64,000 nt of DNA from Vibrio tubiashii. Its GTDB lineage: Bacteria; Pseudomonadota; Gammaproteobacteria; Enterobacterales; Vibrionaceae. Both the position numbers and the translations under genes were made by a program. The notes beneath the pieces are model-generated. The model ran no database searches and was not told the DNA's origin. It saw nothing but the letters and a program-made list of their open reading frames with translations. Numbering within the stretch: position 1 is the stretch's first letter; each line of letters begins with the position of its first letter. Location of the stretch: positions 1,798,001 to 1,862,000 of the forward strand of contig NZ_CP117029.1 of NCBI RefSeq assembly GCF_028551255.1. The letters run 5' to 3'. This document shows positions 16,029-23,374 of the stretch, one piece after another.

Positions 16029-16110
16029 AATTCGATAACGCAATCGGTAGACTTCCCGCACTGCATGAGTTGTCTCTGGGGTTAAAGACACAGTGACTTT
16101 TAAGGATTCA
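16029..16110 (-). pseudogene. Fragment of the 418-aa lambda-type integrase
   Basis: The minus strand encodes SLTPETTHAVREVYRLRYRI, nearly identical to the catalytic-Arg region SLTLETTHAVREIYRLRYRI of the intact integrase at 20427-21683; the DNA also matches well. Outside about 80 bp the resemblance is lost. A 103-codon open frame here (15780-16091) is this fragment fused to unrelated sequence and is not a gene. It marks an earlier recombination or a lost sister element. Confidence 0.8.
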
Positions 16111-16180
16111 ACCTTTACCTATAGCTAAACGAGACTCGCATCAATTATCGGAATAAGAACTCCAAAAGAAGAATGTGAAA

Positions 16181-16206
16181 AAGCCAATTGCTGTTGCAAT
16201 TGGCTT
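16181..16206 (-). terminator. Intrinsic terminator of the receptor-hydrolase operon
   Basis: Perfect 11-bp stem AAGCCAATTGC / GCAATTGGCTT with a 4-base loop and a T-tract on the minus strand (GGCTTTTTC), 48 bp beyond the hydrolase stop. Confidence 0.85.
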
Positions 16207-16253
16207 AGTATAAAACCGTCAAAATTTATTAAGCAACTTATCGTTCGAGACTG

Positions 16254-17132
16254 TTAATTCGGAAAATATTGCTGCAAGAAGTCCAAAACATGCGGGACGT
16301 ACTTGTCTGTATCAAAGACTGGAGCACTATGCCCTACACCTTCCTCAATGAACAATTGATTAGGTACTCTGTATTCATCCAACTTAGCTTTTAATATCTC
16401 ACTTTGAGCTAACGGCACTCGCTTATCCAAAGTGCCGTGCAGTTGGATATATGGGGGCGTGTTTTCGTTAACATAGGTCGTCGTTGATGCTTGCTTGGCA
16501 ATCTCTGGAATGTTGCTAGGGATATCCCCCAAAAAGCGAGACACTGACGACTTTTTGCTGGTTTTCTTCCCCCCCTTGTTGCCTAACTCAAGTAAATCAG
16601 TAGGACCGAAAAAACTCACCACTGCAGAAACCTTGTATTTCGGTGGTTCATAGAATTCCACTTGATCGTATGCTGAGTTAGTTGCCCCGATAAAGCCCGC
16701 CAAATGGCCACCCGCAGAGCGTCCCATCATCACAAGATTATCCGCTTTGATACCGAGCTTTTCAGCATTATCGTGCAGATAGTTCAGTGCATCATTGATG
16801 TCTTGAACAGGCTTAGGAAAGGTCGCCTCCCCACTCAAACGATAATCAACCGACGCTAACGCATAGCCCTCATTCAATACAGATTGGAGTAGTAATGGAT
16901 TCTTTTCTGGGATTGCATCTTTGCTCCCACGTTTCCATGCACCACCATGCACCCAAACCAACAGCGGGTATTGAGTATTTACTTCAGCCGAGGGGGTATA
17001 AAGATCGAGCTTAATCTGTCTTTCACCTGCGGTCTTGAACAAGATATCTTTTTCTATATTGAACTCCCCTGCGATACAGGCAAAAGGCATAAGTAATAGA
17101 GAGGCCATTGCAGACTTAATTTTCGTATTCAT
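16254..17132 (-). CDS. Exported alpha/beta hydrolase (BD-FAE / carboxylesterase-like)
   Basis: 292 residues. An N-terminal signal peptide (MNTKIKSAMASLLLMPFACIAG) predicts export to the periplasm. The hydrolase fold shows the HGGAWKRGS oxyanion motif, the nucleophile elbow GRSAGGHLAG, an acid in GTLDKRVPLAQ and the catalytic His in GVGHSAPVF. It follows the TonB receptor gene by 31 bp on the same strand and shares its terminator, so the two are one operon. A periplasmic esterase next to a catecholate-type receptor suggests hydrolysis of an imported ester, such as a siderophore. That role is inferred; other ester substrates are possible. Confidence 0.8.
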   Translation of the reverse strand: MNTKIKSAMASLLLMPFACIAGEFNIEKDILFKTAGERQIKLDLYTPSAEVNTQYPLLVWVHGGAWKRGSKDAIPEKNPLLLQSVLNEGYALASVDYRLSGEATFPKPVQDINDALNYLHDNAEKLGIKADNLVMMGRSAGGHLAGFIGATNSAYDQVEFYEPPKYKVSAVVSFFGPTDLLELGNKGGKKTSKKSSVSRFLGDIPSNIPEIAKQASTTTYVNENTPPYIQLHGTLDKRVPLAQSEILKAKLDEYRVPNQLFIEEGVGHSAPVFDTDKYVPHVLDFLQQYFPN

Positions 17133-17163
17133 AGTTTTGTTGTTCGCCTAAAAAGTAATTCGA

Positions 17164-19110
17164 TTAGAAAGTCGCTTCAGCAGCTAACCAGTAACGTCGG
17201 CCATCTTCAATGTAACCAAACTCTTCTTCTGTAGTTTGCTCATCGAACAAATTGTAAACCGCCGCCATTACCTTCACATTCTCAGTTACATGCCAATTCG
17301 CACCGAGATCAACGTAAGTAATTGAAGGTGCGAGAGTCCGAGTACTATCGCTCGTAATGTTATCTTTTTCTTCACCTTGGTAGTTCACACGAGCCCATGA
17401 AGCAATATCGTCACGCACTGCCCAATCACCGTTAATCGAGATTTGATGTTCAGGAGCTTGAACAAGTGGTAAGCCATTATCTTCGTCATCGGTGTTCTTC
17501 TCACTGCGAGTATAAGTGTAGGTTGCACTTAGTGTTATCGATTCGGTAATGCCCTGAGAAACTGAGCTTTCCGCGCCATAGCTGATCGCATCATCAATGT
17601 TGACGTAAGTACGGTCACAACTTCTGCTATTAGTGCATGTAGGATCGACATATGCACTTTCTATTTTGTCTTTGAAGTCGCTGTAAAAAAGAGTGACGTT
17701 CGCAGAAAGATCTCTATCATCGACGTAATATAGGCCCATCTCCGTGTTCACTGATGTCTCTGCCGTTAGTTCTGGGTTCCCATAAATTGCACAACGGCCT
17801 CGACAGCTTTCTTGAATCCAGTCTTCGTCCATTTCTGTTAGGCTAGGAGCACGATAGCCGGTAGATACACCACCTTTTAGCGTCCAACTCGGATCAATGG
17901 ACCACACCCCGTAGACTCTTGGACTAAGCTGCCCATCAAAGATCTCATTATCGTCGTAACGTAAACCAAGAGTGAGAGCGAATGTATCCGTCAGATACCA
18001 TTCATCTTCAGCAAAGATTGCCCATTGTTGGTTTTTAGAAGTCAGCGATAAACTATTGTCTGTTAGATCCTTTTGCTCAAATGATGCGCCTAGTGTGAGG
18101 TAGTGAGTATCAATAGGCAGGCCTAGCTGAGTATTAATTTGGCTATTTTTAATCTCTTTCTCTGCACCGATATTTTTGACTGTTTCAGTGCTAACAAACG
18201 AAGCACTCGTCCCCCATGCATAGTCACCATTGTGACCGAGACCAACGGATTGACGCTCATATTCTCGCTCGGCAACTTGAGATTCTCGCACCACTGACTT
18301 GTCTAGAGTCGTCACTCGCTCTTGGTTGTGATTGGTAAATTCTAGCGTGAAGGTATCATCCGTTGTTGGAGTGAGGTAGACAGACGCTCGGTAGTTATCG
18401 AGGGTTTTACCCGCATAACCGCCTTCTATCTCGTCTTCTTTTCTTTCTTGATATAGGCCAGTCACCGAAGCACTTAATAGACCATCGACAATTGGGCCAG
18501 CAAGGTATAACTGTCCTTGATAGCTGTTCCCTGATTTCGAGTCTTCTTGAAGCGTCATTTCAGTTCGCAAACTGCCGTGCCATTGTTGATGGTCTTTACG
18601 AGTGATGATGTTAATCACCCCTCCTAATGCATCTGAGCCATACAAAGTCGACATAGGGCCACGGACGACTTCGATGCGTTCAATGGCACTGAGTGGCGGT
18701 AACCAATCTTGTTCGGTAAATGTACTACCGTTGGTTTGGGTTTCTCGGCCAGACTGCTTTCTGCCATCGACGAGAATTGCCGTGTATTGAGCAGGCATAC
18801 CTCGGATTGAGATATCTTGTCCATCACCGCCCCCCGTAACTGTGACTCCTGGAATGTCAGTTAGGGCATCAGTAAGGTCTTTATATGAACGATTTTCAAG
18901 TTGTTCTCGTGTGATAACACTGATTGTTGCGGGTGCTTCTGTAACCAGTTGTTCGTAGCCAGAGGCCGTAACAACCACGGTCTCCATGGTCGTTGAATTG
19001 TTGCTATCGGAAGCAGAAAGTTGGTTACTCGCAATGCTTGCCATAGGTACAGTAAGACAAGCACAAGCGACGGATGTAGATAGTAGAGTATGTGAGAAAA
19101 TAGGTTTCAT
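17164..19110 (-). CDS. TonB-dependent receptor, IrgA/CirA-like (catecholate siderophore type)
   Basis: 648 residues: signal peptide (~1-28), TonB box METVVVTAS, plug domain (ISVITREQL, IPGVTVTGGGDGQDISIRG, ERIEVVRGPMSTLYGSDALGG) and a 22-strand-type barrel ending in aromatic F (..YIEDGRRYWLAAEATF). The plug and C-terminus closely resemble V. cholerae IrgA as I remember it, a receptor for enterobactin-type catecholates. It is the promoter-proximal gene of an operon with the periplasmic hydrolase, and a LysR gene lies just upstream on the same strand. IrgA in V. cholerae is also paired with a LysR activator (IrgB), but divergently. A weak Fur-like match lies in the upstream gap. Placed in the island, so acquired cargo. 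Confidence 0.88.
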   Translation of the reverse strand: MKPIFSHTLLSTSVACACLTVPMASIASNQLSASDSNNSTTMETVVVTASGYEQLVTEAPATISVITREQLENRSYKDLTDALTDIPGVTVTGGGDGQDISIRGMPAQYTAILVDGRKQSGRETQTNGSTFTEQDWLPPLSAIERIEVVRGPMSTLYGSDALGGVINIITRKDHQQWHGSLRTEMTLQEDSKSGNSYQGQLYLAGPIVDGLLSASVTGLYQERKEDEIEGGYAGKTLDNYRASVYLTPTTDDTFTLEFTNHNQERVTTLDKSVVRESQVAEREYERQSVGLGHNGDYAWGTSASFVSTETVKNIGAEKEIKNSQINTQLGLPIDTHYLTLGASFEQKDLTDNSLSLTSKNQQWAIFAEDEWYLTDTFALTLGLRYDDNEIFDGQLSPRVYGVWSIDPSWTLKGGVSTGYRAPSLTEMDEDWIQESCRGRCAIYGNPELTAETSVNTEMGLYYVDDRDLSANVTLFYSDFKDKIESAYVDPTCTNSRSCDRTYVNIDDAISYGAESSVSQGITESITLSATYTYTRSEKNTDDEDNGLPLVQAPEHQISINGDWAVRDDIASWARVNYQGEEKDNITSDSTRTLAPSITYVDLGANWHVTENVKVMAAVYNLFDEQTTEEEFGYIEDGRRYWLAAEATF

Positions 19111-19261
19111 ATTGAGCTAATTTAGAATGTAATTGCATTTAATAACTATTCTCAATTAAACCCGATTCAAACAATCACTGACAAGATAATCTATATCGTA
19201 AAAACAGAATGTCACTATCCATAATACGAATAGTTAAAGTTAGACTATCCGCGTAAAGCAT

Positions 19262-20200
19262 TTAAGATAAGGTATCTTTACCAACATAAAGCTGCTTAAA
19301 AATGTCACGTACCCACTCACACATCGGGTCATCGTTAAAGCGTTTATGCCAATATAGGTAGACCTCTTGGAAGTCCAACTGCAACTCCGGCGGGACTTCA
19401 CGTACGATTAGACGAGAATCTTGGCAGGCAGCTTCAGCAAATGGTGTCGGCAGATGAAAAATAATATCTGTTTCCGCAGCGATGCTGGGAGCGGAGCTAA
19501 AATTGCTTAGCTGAACTGGCGCTGACAAGCGTTGTTTTTTGTTTGCTAACCCAAGCTCTTGGTACTTGTGTTCAAAAGACAAACGTTTCTCACCTTGCAA
19601 AGAAACTTGTCCAAAATCGAAATCAGCCAGTTTTTCGGGGGTAAGATCTTGGTCAGCCAATGGGTGTTTGCGGTTCATTAACAAGCGGAATGTGCGTTTC
19701 GCAACGACCATTCGGTAGATATTTTGCTCAGAACTTGGCGGCTGGTGAGAAGACAGCGCGAAGTGCACATCTCCAGCAACCAATGCATCAAAATGACGTT
19801 TTGGTGCTGAATCCAAGCTGACCGTAAGATTTGGGGCTTGTTGACGAATCTTGGCAATCACCTTGGGCATTAAAGTATTTATCTGCGGAAGAAGCCCATA
19901 AACCTTGACTGTGCTCGTGACGGTACTTGGATCAAAAGAGTCTTTATGGGCAAGTTTCTCTAAACTGGTAATGACATTGTTGATGTCATGCTTTACCGAC
20001 TCCGCTTTGGGTGTCAACTCATACCCGTACTTCTTTCGTACCAGCAATTCGTCATCAAAGAAAACTCGCATTTTTTGCAATGCTCGACTTACCGCCGACT
20101 GACTCATGTTTAAAGCCATGGCAGTATTCGATACATGCTTTTCTTCCAGAAGGTGCTTTAAAACAAACAGTAAATTCAAATCAATTTGAGACAAGTTCAT
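19262..20200 (-). CDS. LysR-family transcriptional regulator
   Basis: 312 residues from the ATG at 20200, chosen because the family begins MNLSQIDLNLLFVLKHLLEEK. The N-terminal winged helix-turn-helix (HVSNTAMALNMSQSAVSRALQKMRVFFDDELLVRKKYG) is typical of the NhaR/NodD/LeuO branch, which starts with a dLN(L)L motif. The remainder is a periplasmic-binding-protein-like sensor domain (LRIHYWHKRFNDDP-like end). It ends 151 bp before the start of the IrgA-like gene, on the same strand, and probably controls it, by analogy to irgB-irgA. The inducer is unknown. Confidence 0.88.
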   Translation of the reverse strand: MNLSQIDLNLLFVLKHLLEEKHVSNTAMALNMSQSAVSRALQKMRVFFDDELLVRKKYGYELTPKAESVKHDINNVITSLEKLAHKDSFDPSTVTSTVKVYGLLPQINTLMPKVIAKIRQQAPNLTVSLDSAPKRHFDALVAGDVHFALSSHQPPSSEQNIYRMVVAKRTFRLLMNRKHPLADQDLTPEKLADFDFGQVSLQGEKRLSFEHKYQELGLANKKQRLSAPVQLSNFSSAPSIAAETDIIFHLPTPFAEAACQDSRLIVREVPPELQLDFQEVYLYWHKRFNDDPMCEWVRDIFKQLYVGKDTLS

Positions 20201-20294
20201 GTAAATACGGTCCACTAAGCTTCCATTAGGTGGAATAGTACATAAACTTTGAGAGATTGTGGTAAGTGTTTTTGTAGTGGCTTAGTCAATTGAG

Positions 20295-20421
20295 TTACCT
20301 GACTAGAAGCTCGAAGAGGTGGCCCTGAAACAAGTCGCAGCCATATTTTTCGAGCAGTAGTTTCTGTTCCTTTGTTTCCACACCTTCTGCTACGACTATC
20401 CTAACAATCCGGACTTTTTGA
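20295..20421 (-). pseudogene. EAL-domain phosphodiesterase remnant
   Basis: The minus strand encodes RIVVAEGVETKEQKLLLEKY and then GCDLFQGHLFELLVR before a TAA at 20297-20295. AEGVET and the QG(Y/H) end are the hallmarks of the last part of EAL c-di-GMP phosphodiesterase domains. Only about 40 codons remain, blocked upstream by a stop. It lies between the LysR gene and the integrase and is a scar of a lost chromosomal or island gene. Confidence 0.8.
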
Positions 20422-20426
20422 ATCTA

Positions 20427-21683
20427 CTAACCAACCTTTGGTTTCACCTCAATCGCCGATACCTGATTCCAGCGAATATCATTTTCTCTCGTGTATATCT
20501 TCGTTGTATCAGCATTGGCATGGGCCATTCGCTCAGTAGCGCTTATGCCCTGCTCTTCAATCATTCTGGCCGACAAACCTCGAATCTCGTGATAGGTAGG
20601 TCGAAGGGATTTTTTGAGGTGATCGTATAAACCCAAAGAGTCTCTTACTTTGCTGAACTCTTTGCTTATATTGTGGTGGTGAACCTGATAAAGATGATCC
20701 GTTTCCTTAGAGATGCCGCGTTGTAATTGACGAGGTTTTCTATGCACTACATACGGACAGTGCAACCTTGAGGTTTTGGATAGATCGACAATATCTTTAA
20801 TCGCCTGAGTAACCGGAATTGCTACCGCAGAAGTCTCCGACTTTTGGACTTTCTGGCGATGGATGTAAAGCGTTCCGTAGATGGGTTGGCCGTCAATGTA
20901 GTCCACCCTACTCTCTGGATTCCATAGAATACCGCATACGCCTTCTCTTGGCTTCTTGATTCGATAACGCAATCGGTAGATTTCTCGCACAGCATGAGTC
21001 GTCTCTAGGGTTAAAGACATTGCTACTTTCAAAAACAATGGTGCTGCTTCGTAAATCTGAAGATAGCTTTCGTAATCTAAGTTGTGACGCGCTTTGGTGT
21101 AATCCTCTTTCGATAAACGTCGCTGTTTCTTGTTAAGAACAAAGTTACTCTCTATCGCACTCTCATCAGCCAAATAGGAAAATATCTTTTTCAGATTGCT
21201 GATTTTTCCATTTAGCTGTCGATTATTAAGTTCGGCATAGTATTTACCAATGTGCTCATTGATATGCTGTAACTTCAGCGATTTTGTTAAGCACTTACCC
21301 ATATGCTCTTCCAACCTTTCGCAGTCACGTTCTAAGTTTCTAAATACATCTTTAGAGAGCTTCTCTTCGGCTTTGACACGGGCCAACACGACAGGAAGCC
21401 AATCTTTTAATGGCTTATTAAACTTATCTCTACGCCCTTTTGATATAGCTCTTTGAAATTGGGTTGGCTCATTAAGATCGAAGTCTTGCGTCAATTCCGG
21501 CCTGTTCTGCATGTTATAAACATACGCCGCTTGAATCGCCTCTTGCTCAGTTGTGCCACTAGGGAAAAGTCGTTTAACACCTTCAACTGTTGTAAAGCGA
21601 AAACGAAGATCTCCCCTGTGGCTCATTCGCACAAGAAATGCTGGGTAGTGAGCCGTTTCTTTACTTCTTGCTCGACCTACCAT
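20427..21683 (-). CDS. Lambda-type site-specific integrase (island master recombinase)
   Basis: 418 residues from the ATG at 21683; a GTG one codon earlier is possible. The N-terminal part (residues ~1-70) resembles an arm-binding AP2-like domain (AFLVRMSHRGDLRFRF, FPSGTTEQEAIQAA), followed by a SAM-like domain (~90-185) and the catalytic domain: Arg in THAVREIYRLRY, HEIRGLSA, MAHANADTTKIY with His/Asn and the Tyr nucleophile. The start overlaps the stop of the excisionase-like gene (TGATG). It is the recombinase gene nearest an island end (attR 509 bp beyond its start), so it is the best candidate for integration into the rplY terminator. Confidence 0.9.
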   Translation of the reverse strand: MVGRARSKETAHYPAFLVRMSHRGDLRFRFTTVEGVKRLFPSGTTEQEAIQAAYVYNMQNRPELTQDFDLNEPTQFQRAISKGRRDKFNKPLKDWLPVVLARVKAEEKLSKDVFRNLERDCERLEEHMGKCLTKSLKLQHINEHIGKYYAELNNRQLNGKISNLKKIFSYLADESAIESNFVLNKKQRRLSKEDYTKARHNLDYESYLQIYEAAPLFLKVAMSLTLETTHAVREIYRLRYRIKKPREGVCGILWNPESRVDYIDGQPIYGTLYIHRQKVQKSETSAVAIPVTQAIKDIVDLSKTSRLHCPYVVHRKPRQLQRGISKETDHLYQVHHHNISKEFSKVRDSLGLYDHLKKSLRPTYHEIRGLSARMIEEQGISATERMAHANADTTKIYTRENDIRWNQVSAIEVKPKVG

Positions 21684-21892
21684 CACGACTCCAGAAATCT
21701 GACTAATTCTGAAATTCGATCTGCTGGGTTGCCTATATCCTCATCTATACAGACAAGGTATCGACCTGTGGGGGTTCGAGTGCCGCCCAGCTTGCCAATT
21801 TTTATCCAATTAATGATCGTGGCGCTGCACATACCAGATCCAGGATAAAATTCCTCAATGTACTGACTCGGTCTTAAATATCGGATTGCCAT
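21683..21892 (-). CDS. Excisionase-like / AlpA-like DNA-binding protein
   Basis: 69 residues from the ATG at 21892 (MAIRYLRPSQYIEEFYPG..). Its central part, SATIINWIKIGKLGGTRTPTGRYLVCID, is the winged-helix pattern of excisionase/MerR-like small proteins: the wing GG-T--P-GRY--. It overlaps the integrase start and heads a two-gene unit running away from attR. Excisionases bend DNA at arm sites and set the direction of recombination; the conserved 17-bp repeats inside each island end are likely binding places. Size and position agree with the call. Confidence 0.8.
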   Translation of the reverse strand: MAIRYLRPSQYIEEFYPGSGMCSATIINWIKIGKLGGTRTPTGRYLVCIDEDIGNPADRISELVRFLES

Positions 21893-22191
21893 GTTCTTCT
21901 CCTCACATTTCAAATAATGAAAATTGCTTAAGAAAAACTATGCATGAAATTTTCGGTAAGATTTGTTTTGCGCGGCAATTGGCCACAAAAACAGATGAAG
22001 AAGAGATACGTAAAGTGGCCGATGCCAGTCGCTATAGGGTGGACTTATACAGTAGTAGCAAATTTACAACCAATTGATTTATAAGCTTTTACCAATTCGA
22101 GCATTTTCGCATTTAAGACGCCACTTTAAGATACGAAATGCTCTATAAAGTAATGAAAACTATAAAAATCAATACCCTATAATTGTGCTTA
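21893..22191. other. Island right-end control region
   Basis: AT-rich stretch between the excisionase-like gene and attR, holding the 17-bp repeat at 22039-22055 and presumably the promoter of the excisionase-integrase unit. A plus-strand 45-codon frame from an ATG at 21940 runs through the repeat to 22077 (MHEIFGKICFARQLATKTDE..). It has no ribosome binding site and I do not call it. Confidence 0.5.
22039..22055 (+). repeat. Sub-terminal 17-bp repeat, right copy (putative arm-type site)
   Basis: GTGGACTTATACAGTAG, identical to 7470-7486 and direct, 136 bp inside the right att repeat. It lies between attR and the excisionase-like gene, where arm sites are expected. Confidence 0.6.
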
Positions 22192-22221
22192 CTACCAACA
22201 TCGGGGTTTCACCGTTTTTGA
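22192..22221 (+). repeat. attR: right 30-bp direct repeat of the genomic island
   Basis: Identical to 7334-7363. It carries only the loop, 3' arm and T-tract of the rplY terminator, with unrelated AT-rich DNA in place of the 5' arm. It therefore cannot fold as a terminator. The chromosomal promoter of the methyltransferase starts 39 bp further on. Confidence 0.88.
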
Positions 22222-22259
22222 GCTCTCAAAAACTCCATTTACTCAGTAATCCCCTCTAA

Positions 22260-22286
22260 TTGACACCACTATTCGTCTGGTATAAT
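22260..22286 (+). promoter_or_regulatory. Promoter of the leader peptide-methyltransferase unit
   Basis: Consensus -35 TTGACA (22260-22265) and -10 TATAAT (22281-22286) with a short 15-bp spacer, offset by an extended -10 (TGG before TATAAT). A start near 22293 would give a leader of about 147 bases before the methyltransferase. Confidence 0.75.
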
Positions 22287-22324
22287 CTCCGCGCGATTTT
22301 TACTTTTCTAAGGAGGCATTTGCA

Positions 22325-22375
22325 ATGAATTTTATTGGAACAACTACTTCTTTAACACGTCTTTACTGCATTTGA
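22325..22375 (+). CDS. Putative 16-residue leader peptide
   Basis: An ATG at 22325 follows a perfect AAGGAGG (22310-22316) at 8 bp and encodes MNFIGTTTSLTRLYCI, then TGA. It is 64 bp upstream of the methyltransferase gene, whose own ribosome binding site is weak (CGGAA). Between them, AAGGA (22405-22409) can pair with TCCTT (22421-22425) just before that site. A well-translated short peptide before a weakly initiated gene is the layout of translational attenuation, as in leader peptides of erm methyltransferases. Whether this one regulates is inferred. Confidence 0.55.
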   Translation: MNFIGTTTSLTRLYCI

Positions 22376-22439
22376 GGGCATTAAACCGCTCTGTAGTCTG
22401 TTGTAAGGACGGCAACTAAATCCTTGTCGGAATTACAAA

Positions 22440-23279
22440 ATGTTTAAAAAAATTAGTAACGCAACAACTAAACCTGTTGTTTGGTCTGAATACACAGCAG
22501 ATGTTCTTTGGACTGATAACCATATAGCAAGTCAAATGCTCGCTTTCCACTTAGATCCAGAGCTAAGCCTTGCCTCTAGAACTGCATCTTTCATTGAAGA
22601 ATCTGTTTCTTGGCTAACTTCTGAGTTTAAGCTAGATGAAACTTCAAAAGTGATTGATTTTGGCTGTGGGCCAGGGCTTTATACCCATCGCTTTAAAGAA
22701 AGAGGAATCGGAACAGTCGTTGGTTTGGATTTTTCTAGAAACTCTTTGAAGTATGCAGAAGAACAAGCGGAGCGAGAGCGCCTTTCTATCGAGTACAATC
22801 ATGGCAACTATCTCGAATATAGCGATTCACGAACATTCGATTTAATTACCCTAGTTATGTGCGACTTATGCGCTTTGAACCCAGAACAACGCTCAAAGCT
22901 ATTTAGTAAATTCAAGCTACTACTTGCCCCTAATGGTTCGATTGCACTTGATGTTTATACCGCAACAAGATTTGCCAACCAGAGTGAATCTTTGAGCCTT
23001 GAGAAAAATTCTATGAATGGCTTTTGGAGTGACAAAGATTACTGGTGTATCCAATCTTCGTTCAAATACGAGGATGAAAAGGTTACGTTGGATAAATATG
23101 TCATCTCTCAAGAAGACAAAGAATGGACAGTACTCAACTGGCTTCAACATTTCACCATTGAAAACCTTAGCCGAGAATTAGCCGCTCACAACCTTGAGAT
23201 CAAGCGCACTTACAGTGATCTTAGGGGGACACCATTTACAGATGGTGATGAGATAGCACTAGTTATTGGTCACAAATAA
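22440..23279 (+). CDS. Class I SAM-dependent methyltransferase
   Basis: 279 residues. The SAM-binding motif I is VIDFGCGPGLYTHRFKERG near residue 75, followed by the acidic strand VVGLDFSRNSLKYAEE and the post-motif LITLVMCDLCALNPEQR. The rest is a small-molecule-methyltransferase-like cap with many aromatics (FKYEDEKVTLDKYVI, EWTVLNWLQHFT). The substrate is not identifiable. It is the first chromosomal gene after the island, with its own promoter, a putative leader peptide and its own terminator, so it is a single-gene unit. A family such as UbiE/Methyltransf_25 is the best guess. Confidence 0.85.
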   Translation: MFKKISNATTKPVVWSEYTADVLWTDNHIASQMLAFHLDPELSLASRTASFIEESVSWLTSEFKLDETSKVIDFGCGPGLYTHRFKERGIGTVVGLDFSRNSLKYAEEQAERERLSIEYNHGNYLEYSDSRTFDLITLVMCDLCALNPEQRSKLFSKFKLLLAPNGSIALDVYTATRFANQSESLSLEKNSMNGFWSDKDYWCIQSSFKYEDEKVTLDKYVISQEDKEWTVLNWLQHFTIENLSRELAAHNLEIKRTYSDLRGTPFTDGDEIALVIGHK

Positions 23280-23293
23280 GCAGAGCTTGAACG

Positions 23294-23315
23294 AAAAGGG
23301 GTGAACGCCCCTTTT
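23294..23315 (+). terminator. Intrinsic terminator of the methyltransferase gene
   Basis: AAAAGGGG-TGAACG-CCCCTTTT, 8-bp stem with T-rich 3' arm, 15 bp after the stop. Confidence 0.75.
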
Positions 23316-23337
23316 CTAGTGAGTAACAAGTCACGAC

Positions 23338-23364
23338 AGCGCCAGTGAAGAGATAGCTGGCGCT
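23338..23364 (-). terminator. Hairpin after selO
   Basis: AGCGCCAG pairs with CTGGCGCT around an 11-base loop, just after the selO stop. There is no T-tract on the minus strand, so termination strength is doubtful. Confidence 0.45.
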
Positions 23365-23374
23365 AAATCAGTAG

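Larger units (their letters stand above)
7334..22221. mobile_element. Genomic island (~14.9 kb) integrated in the rplY terminator
   Basis: Bounded by the 30-bp repeats at 7334-7363 and 22192-22221. A lambda-type integrase and excisionase-like gene lie immediately inside the right end, the usual position for the master recombinase. Inside are an AAA/TOPRIM/DUF262 cassette, a second (Integrase_1) recombinase module, a receptor/hydrolase/LysR cargo and several gene fragments. Removing it would join rplY to the promoter at 22260. The 17-bp repeats at 7470 and 22039 fit accessory integrase-binding (arm) sites. The borders are seen directly; mobility is inferred. Confidence 0.85.

Noticed and set aside
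15780..16091. 103-codon minus-strand frame starting MSLTPETTHAVREVYRL
   Set aside because: Only the first ~25 codons match the integrase; the remainder is chance open frame, so it is recorded as a fragment.
19110..19262. Fur box before the IrgA-like receptor
   Set aside because: The best match is about 11 of 19 positions, too weak to annotate as a site.
21453..21848. 131-codon plus-strand frame
   Set aside because: Antisense to the integrase and excisionase-like genes.
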